Notes under the pieces: generated by a model
What the model was told of the DNA's origin: nothing
The model's database searches: none
Seen by the model: the letters and a program-made list of their open reading frames with translations, nothing else
Translations under genes and position numbers: made by a program
Source of the DNA: Alentia gelatinosa
Lineage: Eukaryota; Annelida; Polychaeta; Phyllodocida; Polynoidae
Assembly (NCBI GenBank): GCA_950022655.1
Contig: OX465584.1
Coordinates: 44,436,723-44,500,722, forward strand
Length of the DNA: 64,000 nucleotides
Direction of reading: 5' to 3'
Shown here: in pieces, positions 35,471 through 47,261 of the stretch
How positions within the stretch are numbered: the stretch's first letter is position 1
Layout: the number at the start of each line of letters is the position of its first letter

Positions 35471-36679
35471 GTAAGTGCATGTACATTTTTCTCATTATGG
35501 AATTTGTCTTCTTTCTATTTGAAGTTGTTGATAATCACATGACCATTGCAGCAGCTCATACAGGTTTATAACTTTTCATCTCAAATCTCTCCCCTGTTGA
35601 AAAATAGTACAAAGTAGAAAAATAGAGCAAAGTGTATTGATAGCCTGGCAAACCTATATTCCAAATTTCATAGTTTTATTGTGGTTATTATGACCATGAG
35701 AAACAATTGATAAGCAACATAAAAATGGAGGCACTGCACCACTCAGCTAGTTTGTGCTGAACCTACTGTAATGCTCAAAGTCGGTCTCAACTTGAGATCC
35801 TCTGGACTGAAAATCCCCCCCTCTGGACTACCCCAACCTGCTGCCGCCACCCACTGCTGCCGCTACTGCTGCCAGCAACGGCTGCCACCCTCTGCCGCTA
35901 CCGCCGCCGTCACCGCTGCTATCCACCGACCCCCGCAACCCCCTGAGGCCGCAACCCACTGCCCCCACCGACCCCCACAACCCCCTGTGGCCGCAACCCA
36001 CTGCCCCCACCACCACTCGCTGCCGCAGCTACTGCTGCCAGCTACCGCCACCACTAATGCCGCCACCCCCCTCCGCTGCCACCCACCACTGCCGACCCCT
36101 CCCAAATGATCCATGGTGGCACTACCACCCCCTGCCCTTTGTTCTTCTACCTATAGGAAATAGTGATCCACACCACCAGTGTCAGAGCCGTTTTAACTGT
36201 GATGCCATCTATATTTAATTAAAGAATTAATGAATCTTGCCCTGTCTCATTCAATATGTGCCCCTGAATTAAATCATATTTACAGCGAAGAATTGTCCAT
36301 GTCCAATCCCAAAATTTCATAATTTTCTGTTGAGTATTCCATAAGTGAGACATGTTTTACTTTTTGAATGGGTGTGTTGTTATTTACAAATATCAAGTGA
36401 CCTTGGCCCTACTTTGCTAAAAAAAATCGAGCATTACAGTTGGCTATGCACATGCTGGCCGAGTGGTGCAGTGCTTACATTTTTCAGATTTTCAGACATG
36501 TTTTTCATGGTCATAATAATCGTAAGAAAATTATGAAATATGGGATATCTAGGTATGCCATATTATTAGAACTCTTTGCTCAAAATATTTTTGAATATAA
36601 ATAAGTTTTAGTCTCTGAACTAGCGACTTCGTCGAGTCCGAGTCCTAAAAATATTTGAAAAATGAGACGTAGGACTGCC

Positions 36680-36745
36680 AAGAGCAGGGTTTGAACCCCA
36701 GACACTCGCGTTCCCAGACGGACGCTCTGATAACAGCTCCACACA
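36680..36745 (-). repeat. tRNA-derived SINE-like sequence
   Basis: On the minus strand a tRNA-like body can be read: a D-arm-like ggagctgttatcagagcg, then a strong B box ggggttcaaacccc-like word (complement at 36687-36700). It is not a complete tRNA, so it is taken as a SINE head or tRNA relic. Confidence 0.5.
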
Positions 36746-37177
36746 AACTGGTGCCCTTGCAGGGCCAAATACTTAGTGTGGTGGTGGTAGGTGGCGCGAG
36801 GGGTATCAGCGGAGTTTTGAAAGGGCTACCAGCGAAATGTGATCGGAAAACTACACTTCCAAATAAGGTTTTTAGTACATCTAGAAACAAATCATAAGAG
36901 TAGAAGTACATCTGTGTAGAGAAAAACAAAAAATAGTAGCACTAGCAGGATTCAGTTAAGTACTGTACGAGAATCTCACTCTCGTGGCCCTTCAATCTCC
37001 AGGCCCAGGTCGGGTTCACTCTGTCTCTATGTGCGGCAACAACTTCAAGCGGATATCACAAAATTCTACCGTTTTAGATATAGTAGGTAAAAAATTAAGT
37101 TAAAACCAGCCATTAGACCAAATTGTACTTTAACTCATTGTACAAATACTGAAAATTTTATGCACCTTTCTCAACAG

Positions 37178-37230
37178 CACTTGCAAAATGAAGCCATGTT
37201 GAGGGGAACAGGCCATGACGATAACCCATG
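37178..37230 (+). other. exon-like segment, copy 2
   Basis: 53 nt after acceptor gcacctttctcaacag and before donor gtatgc. It encodes HLQNEAMLRGTGHDDNP, which aligns with LPSEATLWVQARGHEDN of copy 1 (shared L..EA.L…GH.DN). Both copies leave intron phase 2 if entered in phase 0. Confidence 0.35.
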
Positions 37231-38670
37231 GTATGCTTACCTATATATTTCTCAGACAGAATGAATCAATATCTAATGAATAATTAAATAATTTCAAATT
37301 ATTCCTCGTGTTTTCCCTCACATTCCAGTTTTTATTGTTATGCAGTGAGGGCAGTTCTGGGCCCAGAGTGATTGCTAGTTCTGCCATTATCCGCCAGGAA
37401 ATTATAAGATAGCCCAACTGAAGTTGGGGGAAAACCACTGCTATAGGTCGTTATAATCTATGGATGATATTGAGCCGAGACTGATGTGATTTGTCCCGCC
37501 ACCTGGTGTTCTGGATGGCGTCGGTGGCAAGATGACCGTCTCCATAGGACAATAGCTATGTGCCCTATAAGGGTTCTCACAAAGGAGTAGACCACTAGAG
37601 AATTACGAAAATCAATATATGGTTATAAATTACATACAGAATTGTTCGGAACATGTTATAATATCTGATAAAATATGTTCAAAATTATTGTTATGATCAG
37701 TACATGATGGTAGACCCTCTCCTGAACAGTGGCAGTAACAGTGGCAGCAACAGGGTACGATAATCAATTACTGAACTGGGACCCATTTCAATAGTTTAGG
37801 GAGTAAAAGGGAATAGCCACCACAATAGCGAGAGCAATCAGTGGCACTAACAGTGGAAAATATAAAGTCTCGTTTCAGAAGTGGTGTCACTTTTGATATC
37901 ACGGTGCCATTGGCTATTCCAGCATAACGAATGACACATGTGATAAATCTATATCTAATGAATAATTCAATAATTCCAAATCATTCCTGATGTTTTTCCC
38001 AACATTTCAGTTTTTATTTAATTTTTTTTTTTTTACATCTCTACGTGTATTTTTGGCTGAGTTACGGAGTATGAGACTGTAGCTCTCACTTGTAAGACAT
38101 GAATTCATAGAATAGGGTCGAGTGATAGAGTGGTGCAGTGACCACAGTTCTTGGTTCAAATAATATGATAGTTATCAGAAAAGAGTTGAGCACTAGGGAA
38201 TTACAAAATTCGATACATAGTTAAAACATGTATATGAAAAAAAGGTTTTCTTTACTTAAATATGTTATAATATCGGATAAAATGAGATTTGAAATTGTTG
38301 CCAGGTATTGAAACGGGAACTGCTACTGTGGTGCCGCTGAGCCCAACAGTGAACAGGGCCCTGTTTTTTAGTCAAGACCATCATTATGGGCGACATGTTT
38401 TTGCTGTCATTGTACTATAGTTGTGACATTTTAGGGGTCGGCCATTTATCACAGCCCTAAGATACCTAGGGCGGTGTCAGATGTGCTATAGACACAACAA
38501 ATGTAAGGTCACATGGGTAAATTTGTCTTCCAATCTTGTCGTAATGGCCGACACTTATAGCGGCGATCTTTTAGTGGCGCACTACGACACCGTCTATAGC
38601 ACACCGGCCATCTTTCGTATTCCAAATTGTCCTTTTCTAACTGGAATTCTTCTGCTTTCTCTTGTCCTTA

Positions 38671-38843
38671 CAGACAGCCTTGCCTGGCTTGTTGGTGAGA
38701 CCAGACACGCAGGGACCCGGCCTTGGGCACAAGACACCAGCTACCGGCTTGTACCAGTGCCCAGCATAGAGGACCGGGCATCCAGCCTCAAGTGGTATCT
38801 TGATAACGAGAGCACTGTGGGCTACACTACAGGACTAAGCTGA
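38671..38843 (+). other. exon-like 3' segment, unknown product
   Basis: A strong acceptor (gctttctcttgtccttacag) precedes an open frame that reads SLAWLVGETRHAGTRPW and ends YTTGLS at a TGA (38841-38843). It is the longest plausible coding stretch in the 10-kb tract outside repeats. No domain is recognised. It may be the terminal exon of an element-borne or host gene whose other exons include 35412 and 37178; this is inference. Confidence 0.25.
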
Positions 38844-40056
38844 TCCAGTAGGCTGACCTCGAGCAGGATGACGTGGCACTGCAACTTGCCACTCAGGAAA
38901 TCCATACATCACCGCTCAGTGACATCCACAGACATACATTAGCAATCTTTGCTGGGTACTCACCCTGCTGATCAACTGGACTCTCTCATAAAGACATAAA
39001 TTCACATTGGGTGATGAAAACTGCAGTGATTAAGTAAGTTCTTCTAAAAGTCGGTCAGTGGTGACCAACAACTGCCAAACCAGTGAGGGTAATGTGAATG
39101 CCTTGTTTCTGCCACACTGAACAGGTCCATACCAACAGAAATGTCCTCCAAACACAATGACCATTTCAATCCATGACCATTTCAACTCCCTTTGATGCGG
39201 TCAGTTATTGACAAAGTCAGTTGGTGGTGGCCTTAATGCAGAATCTATGCACAATTACTTTGTGAACAATTCTATGCATGTCTGTTTCCATTCACCGATC
39301 TGGCATAGGTGCTTCCTGACTACAGATCGGTGGTGAGTAGTCAGCCAGTGGAAACTGGCTTAATATAAGGATTATACATTATAGTTAGCCAGTGGAAAAT
39401 TTATATAAGGATTATTCACCACCGATCTGCAGTCAGGAACCATCAACAGATGTTCTCTGTACAAGACCAGTGAATGGAAACAGCATATCATTGTATTTAA
39501 AGAGGCCACTATTTAAGTAGGCAAAAAGTATGCACTGAGGCCATCACCAACCAACAAAGTCAATGACCGACAAAATTTTGATACCAATGGTGAGACTAGA
39601 CTAGAGACCAGACTAGAAACTTTATTGGAAAGTTTCTGAAGTCCTTGGAATGTATCAAAGAATATCTTTTATGGTGAACCTTCTCGCACGATAAATCATG
39701 TTAGCGCCCGAAATTACCAGAAAAAAATGTGCGCTTCCACTGCCACCTATGCTTATACGAAATTTCCCGATTTTCATTTCGGCAAGTTTCGGGTGCTCAT
39801 TGGAATCGGCGCTTTAGAAGGAACTGCATCGAGAATCATAGATACTGAAAATATGCCGTGGGTTTTTGTTGTGTAGTAATCTCAAGAAGCAAAACCGAGT
39901 AGGATTAAGTAGCAAACCAAAACAAATGGGGTATTTTCAGTGGCTATGGATTTATTTATTTGTTTATTTTACTGGGAAATATCTAGGCTCTGTGGCCTGT
40001 CTTACAACAATCCAGTCCACTGGGTTTGTTTCTAGATGGGTAGCATAATGATACAT
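38844..40056. other. interior of 10-kb tract, right-centre
   Basis: No supported gene. It contains the interrupted inverted repeat at 39281-39484. Between its arms, the phrase agccagtggaaa…tataaggattat occurs twice in direct orientation. Confidence 0.45.
39281..39484. repeat. imperfect inverted repeat with arms of about 55-70 bp
   Basis: The left arm, tctgtttccattcacc through cctgactacagatcggtggtga (39281-39336), pairs with the right arm tcaccaccgatctgcagtcagg through gtgaatggaaacagc (39416-39484). The inner 22 bp match with one mismatch; the outer 15 bp match well. Confidence 0.8.
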
Positions 40057-40858
40057 CAGGGGGCTGTTTCACTAGGAGCTACAAGTCTCGCTGTTTTTAA
40101 CAGTGGCAGCAAAGCGGCAGTTTGCGTTTCATTAGAAGGTGCAAGGAAGCGTGAACAGCACTCCGGAAAGGAGCGGCACCAACAGTGGCAGTGACCGTTT
40201 CACTAGTAAATTGGGTCTCGCTGTTAGTGCCACTGTGGAGCTGCTGCAAGCGAGAGGGTCTACCCTCTCGTTTGTTACGTGTATAGAAAATTCTGTGAGA
40301 ATTAAGCAATGAAATTTTTACACAAGTAAGGTATACATATGACCTATAATCGTACCAAATATGAAGAAAATCGGCCTCGCCGTTCTGAAGAAATCGGCGT
40401 TTGAACTTTTTACTCCCTCTGTGCGATTGCGTTAGTCGCTGTTCTTTTTCACTCCCTCCGTAGTGCGGCGGGGTTTCGGCTATTCTTTTTGTCTCCCCCC
40501 GGAGACCGGCCGGAAGTGCAGTATTTGCTATGACAAAATTCAAACGCCGATATCTTCATAACGGCGAGGCTGATTATCTTCATATTTGGTACGATTATAG
40601 GTTATATATATGTACCTTACTCGTGTGAAAATTTCATTGTGAAATTCCACGTGATCCCGGCCCGTCAACGAATAAATTCGATCGTCAAACGCGTGTGCAT
40701 AGCGAGACCTGTGCCAACAGTGAGAGTTGGTCTCACCTCAACAGCGAGACCACTGATGAAACACGAATTTGGGGTTGACACTGTTGGTGCCACTGTTGGG
40801 GCCACTGTTGCAGTCTCACCTCTCGCTTTCACTCCACTACTAGGGAAACAGCTCCCTG
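40057..40858. mobile_element. 802-bp foldback element with hAT-like termini
   Basis: Almost the whole segment is an imperfect palindrome centred near 40460. The ends are caggggg ctgtttc on the left and gaaacagctccctg on the right, that is, CAGGG(G/A)GCTGTTTC termini of the hAT style. Inner arms also match well, for example cctataatcgtaccaaatatgaag at 40340-40362 with its reverse complement at 40580-40602. Repeated caacagtggc and tctcgctgtt words fill the subterminal part. No 8-bp target duplication is clear. Non-autonomous; no ORF belongs to it. Confidence 0.75.
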
Positions 40859-41554
40859 ATCAGTAAATTTCAGAGTGTATTTTCAAATTTTAAAAGAGTA
40901 AGCCAGTTTCTGTATAATACTAAATACAGGTATATTATGTATAACTACATACGTATTGTTGATAATATTATAGAACTATGTTGTTGATAATTCTATAGAA
41001 CTATTTATTTCCATTTTTTCTTAAAGCTCACTAGCATCCCTGTTATAACTATGTAGCTTGACATAATGATGTACAATAAGTTATATCTAAAGTGGACTTG
41101 TGTGAAAAACATATAGCATAAATGATGTCATACAACAATGCAAACATTTTCCTTGATGTCAATCTCTGTTGATTCATGCTTCCTTTAGATTGCTAAATAT
41201 CTATTTGTTGTTTTTAGGTAACAGGTAAAACATACATATCTATGCATCTGTAACATGAATATCTCTGAATATTAATTCGAGGCTTTTCTACCTACTAATT
41301 AACTGCACTATTCCTGATATCTATGATTGTCACATACTGTACAGTATTGAAATATATATTATCTATATATAAGAATGTATTGTGTATTCTTGTTAACAAA
41401 AATTGTACACATTAATTTACATGATTTAAGTGAGACTAAATGTATTTCAATATTTTCAAATATTTATAAGGTAAAATAAAAACATTGCTGTTAAACATAA
41501 ACCTGCCTTAATTGTTTTAATATTTCAGATTAAGAGTATATATTATGGTGCTAT
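40859..41554. other. AT-rich interior of 10-kb tract, right end
   Basis: Very AT-rich with no ORF or repeat that I can support. Confidence 0.5.
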
Positions 41555-41885
41555 AAAAACGTTTTAAAACGTTTTTTAAACGTTTTGAGACATTGATGGA
41601 AAATAAACGTCTTAAAAACGTTTTTATAAAGTATAAATAAAGTATCAAAAACGTTTTTGAAAAACCTTTTAAAGGAAAGGTATTTAAAAGGTAAAAAAAG
41701 GGTAACTTACAAACCTTTAACCAAAATATAACGTTTAAAAAACGTTTTAAATACGTTTTTAGAAAACGTTTTGAGAAACGTTTTAAAGACGTTAAAAAGC
41801 GTCCACGCAAACACGTTTTAAAAACGTTTTTGGAAAACGTTTTTTGGTCTTTGAAGAACCTTTCTAAAACGTTTTTAAAACGTTA
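41555..41885. repeat. right AAACGTTT subterminal array
   Basis: About twenty aaacgtttt/acgttttt words, several in tight palindromic pairs, with ccttttaaagg variants between them. A minus-strand frame through it (41517-41810) is a translation of the array and is not a gene. Confidence 0.85.
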
Positions 41886-41899
41886 TTTTGTTAGCTGGG

Positions 41900-42887
41900 A
41901 AGTGACTTCAGTGAGAAATAGGTCCTAGGGTCTAGGTAATCAAGCTTTATGATTAATCATATATATGGGTAAGGGATAGGTGTAGGCCCCTATGTAGGCT
42001 TCCAACTTGTCTGCCAACTGCCAAAAACAGCCTTGGTTTGGCAGGGGTTGCATCCCTGATTTTGCAGAAGATTAGCAGATTCTTACAATTATAGAGACTG
42101 ATCGAGAGCATCAACTCGCATTGTTATCATAGTAAATTAAAGTAGTGCAGCCTACTTCAACAAGTTGGCATTATGCTAGATACCATCACTCTTACAACAT
42201 TTGCATGAGCCAGTACCACATAATTAAAGTTTCAGGTCAGAGAGCTATATAACAAAAAAAACAGACACCAGCTAGCCTAGTGCGAGAGGCTCTGGCTGTT
42301 TAGCGCAAGGCAGTCAAAGTTTCTCGGACTACAGCTGGCCTTGCTTTGACCATGGAAGTGGAGAATCCCAAAAGTGGCAGCAGAAAGGCTTCACGCTTGA
42401 CTTGTTGGCAAATTAGATTTTCAATGGCTCTGACAGTTGAAATCATAACACATCAAACAACAAGATCTGGGCAGTGTTCTGAAAGAGCAAGTTTCAGTTA
42501 ATCATTATTACACATATCATTATTCATGATAGGCCTACGGTACCGCACCATCAGAATTGTAACCAATATCATATATACTTTGACAATTGACTGAATGTAA
42601 GTTGTAACTGGGTTTGTTTTATGGTAAAGAGGGAAATCTTTATTGAAAAAGGCCACATTATTCCAGCCACCCCTATGTAGGCACTTAAATAACTCCCATT
42701 CGCGGCTCTGCCGCTCATAGTGTGATTAACCTTTTGAGCGACACTTTTTACCTAACCTATCTTCAAAAGTCGATTCTGAAGCTATTTATTGGAATATCAA
42801 GACAATTTGGGTGTCATATTAATGGACTTGATGAGATCTATCACATGCATATGAGTTATCAATGATTGGTTGAGAGAAAAAAAACAG
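41900..42887. other. non-coding DNA, 1 kb
   Basis: No gene or clear repeat seen between the two inverted-repeat-bounded tracts. Confidence 0.5.
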
Positions 42888-45800
42888 TTAAAAAGCAATG
42901 ATTGTGGGTTACGGGTTAAGGGTCTATCACCATACAACGTCGGTAACCAACGCACACCAGGACCTGCAAACAGACTGAATTCTGGGATACCTCAATAGGG
43001 TCTATAGAATAAGCCTTAACATTTCCATTTAGACAGGGCCCACAATGTTTTATAAGCAGCCCCAACATCCTCACATATACCATATACCAAAATTGACCTT
43101 TGACCTTAAAATGACCTTGACCTTGGAAAAGGTCATCTCATGCATGGTCACATCTGCCTTGTCATGACCTTCAATCCACTTTTTAAATCATATTTATAGC
43201 TTCAATAGTTCATGAGAAATAGGCATTTTAAGTAATTAAATGTCTCTTGATACCAGCTTGGTGGATCACAAAATTTGGATCACAATTAAACTCTTAACTA
43301 TGGTTAATTGTGGCAGAACGATAGGCTGAATTCCAGGTCTTTGAATGGCCATAACTTTGCTTTAAATTGGCATAAAGACTTCATTCAAAAAGAAAAATCA
43401 ATCAGTTTTGCAAGACCTTTTCATAGATCACTAGCTAGAGTGCATAGAACTAAGTCTCAAAATTAGGTAAGTGCCTACCCTATGCTTTTACCCTATTCCT
43501 CTGTGCAGGGGAAGAATGTGTTATTGGGCATTCAAAATCAAAGGGTGGGGGGGGGGGGGGGGGCAACTTTTTTTGTGTGGACAAATTGGTGTTCCAAAAG
43601 CGGGAAGCAGGAGGCTTTAATAATTGACATTGACTGGCCACCCACTGAATTATCCCCTTATATATAAGGTAATGAGTTCAACTGTTGTAAATCTTTCTAT
43701 CAATTCAAGGATCCTTTCATTGAAGGCTTCCATTCTGCGGAAGCAACCCAATGAACACATCTAGGTTGACCTCACATGAAACACGTGTTCTTCATTGGAT
43801 CTTTAGTATCACATTGTACGGGCAATTATCATTATTAAATCGAGGAATTTATACACACCTTTCAGTGTCACCTGAAATTCGAAAGACAATTCAAATGAGA
43901 GGCACATTATCAAAACATTGATCTACAGATGCGTACAAAATTGCATACCTTCTTGGTCTGAAATGGCGCGTTTTGTCTCTTTGGATCCAACCTCTTATTA
44001 GAAAACACAAGAACGGTGGTTCCAATCTGCGACCGCGAGTGGTTTCATGATGAGTGTGCTGCCACCTAACGGATAATATAAGGGTAAGAAGTATATTCAG
44101 CCCTCTATTCGTAAATAAATATAATATTAGATAACATGTTACCAAAATGGTTGTAATAATAATTTTTTGCACCATTTTATTTTTTATGGATGAGATTATT
44201 CAGTCTTTGCTGCACATGAAATATACTAAATTAGTTTCGTACATGTCGGAAATGAAATTCAACATGGCTACTGGATTGATGCATCCTTGGTGAATTTTCG
44301 CTAGCCTGTCCTAGGGAACAACAAAGGTAGGTGTGATTTGTTTTTGATGTGTTCTATCAGCAGAATAAGACATACACTTTCTAATGGTATGATATTCATA
44401 TGCAGTGGATATATCTGCGAGCAACAGGAGGCGGGTGATGATCGGAACATCTTGTGGTGGTCATCATTTCTTGTCTGTCACCGAAATCGTGTCAGTGTTA
44501 TTCGATAGTCTATTCGGAGCGGTCCCCTTTCTCTCTAATCCACCCCTTTACTTACGATCCCTCAGATAAATAAATTTCAACCCAACTCTGTCGAAACATC
44601 CAGAACACGGTTTAGAGCTATATTAATGTGTAAGAAACAATAATGTTGGTATGTGGGAAGGATAGATAAGTGATAGATCAGTGATGCGTATGTCTCCTGT
44701 TGCGAGAGACCCCGAGTTCGAGATTCTGAAGTTTGATAAGTCAAACGTCTGTGAGTGTGACACTGCCACAGGCTGTCTCCCTGTGTCTGTCACCGTCGTG
44801 GACGTTGTCTGTAGGCGTGTTTAGATGTAAGTCTGCTTCTGTATTTAACTTTTAGCGTTGTATGTGTAAGGTGGTTTGAAATGGTTATATTTTAGTATTG
44901 GGCTTCAGCATTGAGCCTCGAGTTCAAACTGAGTCATAGTTTTCTATAGAGACTATAGTATAGAGACTTCTATTACTAGTATCATTAGGGTTCATTTATT
45001 AATTCACACTTATATCTAGATCTAGATCTGGTTAGATCTAATAAGTTATATCGCTCCGATGGGTGACTGGTCAACTCGTCCCTTAGTCAACTCGTACCTT
45101 AGTCAATTCGTGCTTTTTTGGTCAACTCGTCCTTTTCCCTAGTCAACTCGTCCTTTTTGTTTTCCAATTGTCTTACACCTATATATATAACTGAATTATA
45201 TAATAGATAACAACTATATGATGTTAGATAGCAATTGTTTACCTGAATTTGATATTAGTATTAGTACATAGTACATTAGTTCATAAATTTCAATCATGAA
45301 TATACTTCTTTTTTTTCTTCTTTTTTTTTTAAATGCCAACAGTTCATCCTGCAGGATGGTTTTACATTGAGGCCTCATTCACAGCACCTGAGTCACATAG
45401 TATTTTATCACAGTATCTCACATATTGTACAATACACATTAGTAGGGAACAATACACATAGTAATTTAGTATCACATAGCATCACATCACAGTACAATTC
45501 ACATTTATCTTGGCCTCTTACTCCTGGTCCATATCCTCCACATGATCAGACAGCATTCCATTGTGTAGAGGACGAATTCTGTTCGAAATCCATTTTTTAA
45601 TGAAGTCTTTAGCCCTATTAGTTACTGAAATACACGCCAATGACCGTGGGGCAGAGGGAGGAAGCATGCCAATGGGATCGGCCACCGCGAACGGACGTTG
45701 CCGCGACTTTCGCGGCAACTTCTAGCTAACGCTACGCGCTTATACTTAGTAGAATGCATGAATTAAAGCGCATGTTTCCGAACATTTTGATGTATATAAA

Positions 45801-46735
45801 TCCAGGATTACTCCATTTTTAATGAAAAAGGACGAGTTGACCAGAAAAAGGACGAAAAACCCGAATTGACTAAGGTACGAGTTGACTAAGGCACGAGTTG
45901 ACTAGCATTCCTCGCGATGTGATAAAATGTTCAACAATCCATTGCACAGTACAAAACTGCCTCAAAATTATACTTATACTTATCGCTATAGTTGTGGTAA
46001 TCTATGATTCTATCTCACGAAATATAGTAGATTCTAGATCTAGATCTAGTACGTAACTAGATGTTCGGCACTCGGGTAGTGCTCTAGTTGCAGAGCTACC
46101 TAGTTGCAACTCAAAACTTTGTTTAGTACTACTAATAGTAGTAAAGGTGAAGTCCAGAAATGTTGAAAATGGCACGAATACGCCATTGTTAAGCCACGTT
46201 ATAGACAACGCTGGCTGCTTTCGTTAAAGTATATCTATATTTTCACTATTCTGCACATAGACTAGAGTATACCATAGGCGGGGTAGATGAGGTTCGTAGC
46301 AATGCGCTATAAATTATAACCATTAATTTATGATTAATCATTAAGTTAACCTAGAGGATAGAGATGGCAGCTTTTCATATTCCCATGAAAATCCTTTTTT
46401 TCTGATTTCATTACTAGTAGATCTAGATCTAGATGTACCATTTCGCCATAGAACGTAAAAATACTGAACGGAACAGGGTTTCATTCGTGTCAACTGATAT
46501 TACTTGTTCGGCCAAATTGATTTTTTCTTCATTTTTTTTTTTTCAGAATTAATTTGGGGCATATGATAAAAGAACGACCTGCCATGCTTGCACAAGCTAC
46601 AAAACTATGATAATGTATAGACCCTATTGAGGTATCTCGTAATTCAGTCTGTTGACCAAGTTCCGGGTTTCGCTGATTACCGACGTAGTGTAGTGATAGA
46701 CCCCTTACTCGTAACCCAGAATTAATGCAGTTTAA
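42888..46735. mobile_element. 3.85-kb segment bounded by inverted repeats of about 125 bp
   Basis: 42888-43012 is matched in reverse complement by 46613-46735. Shared blocks include gggttacgggttaagggtctatcac with its partner near 46700, and agaccctattgaggtat with its partner near 42990. Identity is moderate, with a few gaps, so this is an old element or an old inverted duplication. No transposase frame is recognised inside. The interior holds a gaccttgacctt-type repeat (about 43090-43130), a G run near 43548-43562, short agatct repeats near 45005, 46027 and 46420, and the nested foldback at 45067-45905. Confidence 0.6.
45067..45905. mobile_element. 839-bp foldback element with tcaactcgt subterminal repeats
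   Basis: The left end carries four spaced copies of agtcaactcgt/ggtcaactcgt within about 85 bp, and the right end carries the same words inverted (acgagttgacta). The order and spacing match in mirror image, including the altered copy tagtcaattcg and its partner cgaattgacta. The centre (about 45170-45830) contains cacat-rich low-complexity sequence. It is a non-autonomous DNA element nested in the 3.85-kb segment. Confidence 0.75.
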
Positions 46736-47142
46736 CGATTTTCAGACATCCTCAAATTGAAATTCTGATGTCAGAAATGGAAATTTCAGCTATTTCTACA
46801 TGGGAATCTGAAATTATATTCAGTTTCTCCAATTATAAATCAGCAAACTGTGATTCATTTTATCGTAGTGTGCCAAGTCTATCGGGAGCGGAACTTTGCT
46901 TTACCCGGGGCGATAATCGGGAGTTTAGTAACCTCTGGAGGCTCTATTGTCAATAGGAAACTTTGCATAAAATATCATCTCGTTTTGCAGCTTTTATCTC
47001 ACCTCTGGTACTTTTTCTCCATATATGGGAACTCGTATCCAACACCCATTAGATATCTAGGAAAAATATCCAATGGGGGATTATGTCACAAATGTTAGCC
47101 AATTAGTCAATGGGAAGGGTGAGATAATTCAGAAACCCATTC

Positions 47143-47261
47143 AAGTGTAGGGTCAGAGCTCGCCCCCATCTTGTTTGAATCGCTATGGAATTCACACGGC
47201 TTCACCTTGTGAATTACTATGCAATTCAGATTCGATGCAATGCAAGCTCTGACCCTTAACT
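47143..47261. repeat. 119-bp imperfect palindrome
   Basis: aagtgtagggtcagagct at the left pairs with agctctgacccttaact at the right. Inner pairs include gaattcaca/tgtgaatt. The ends and size suggest a small foldback repeat. Confidence 0.7.

Larger units (their letters stand above)
34813..38460. other. internally duplicated segment with exon-like pieces
   Basis: Several blocks occur twice in diverged form: 35055-35140 with 38349-38440 (both start agggccctgttttt), 37261-37340 with 37946-38022 (atctaatgaataatt… then cagtttttattta), 37590-37690 with 38189-38300 (actag.gaattac… then tgttataatatc.gataaaat), and the exon-like pair at 35412 and 37178. A CCA/CCG-rich tract with roughly 39-bp repeats lies at 35820-36110. 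This looks like old segmental duplication inside the 10-kb tract. Confidence 0.55.
31733..41899. mobile_element. 10.2-kb tract bounded by inverted termini and AAACGTTT arrays (unclassified)
   Basis: The left end reads cccagctaacaccaaacgtt and the right end reads, in reverse complement, cccagctaacaaaataacgtt: a terminal inverted repeat of about 12 bp that extends with mismatches. Just inside each end are many spaced copies of an aaacgtttt-like word, at 31747-31900 on the left and 41555-41885 on the right. Such subterminal motif arrays are usual transposase-binding layouts in DNA transposons. No convincing target duplication flanks the ends, and no transposase is recognised inside. Two truncated copies of one family in opposite orientation are therefore an alternative to a single large element. 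The interior holds a minisatellite, exon-like segments and a nested foldback element. Confidence 0.45.

Noticed and set aside
35771..36114. Cys/Pro/Ala-rich frame of 112 codons
   Set aside because: Encoded by a CCA/CCG-rich low-complexity tract with about 39-bp repeats; the opposite strand is open too.
36450..38170. Possible tRNA genes at cgagtggtgcagtg phrases
   Set aside because: The D-arm-like words are not followed by matching anticodon and T arms or acceptor pairing; at most decayed SINE pieces.
41517..41810. 97-codon Phe/Lys/Leu-rich minus frame
   Set aside because: It is a reading of the AAACGTTT array.
31733..41899. Maverick/Polinton interpretation of the 10-kb tract
   Set aside because: No DNA polymerase B, integrase, ATPase or protease frame, and the termini do not resemble those elements.
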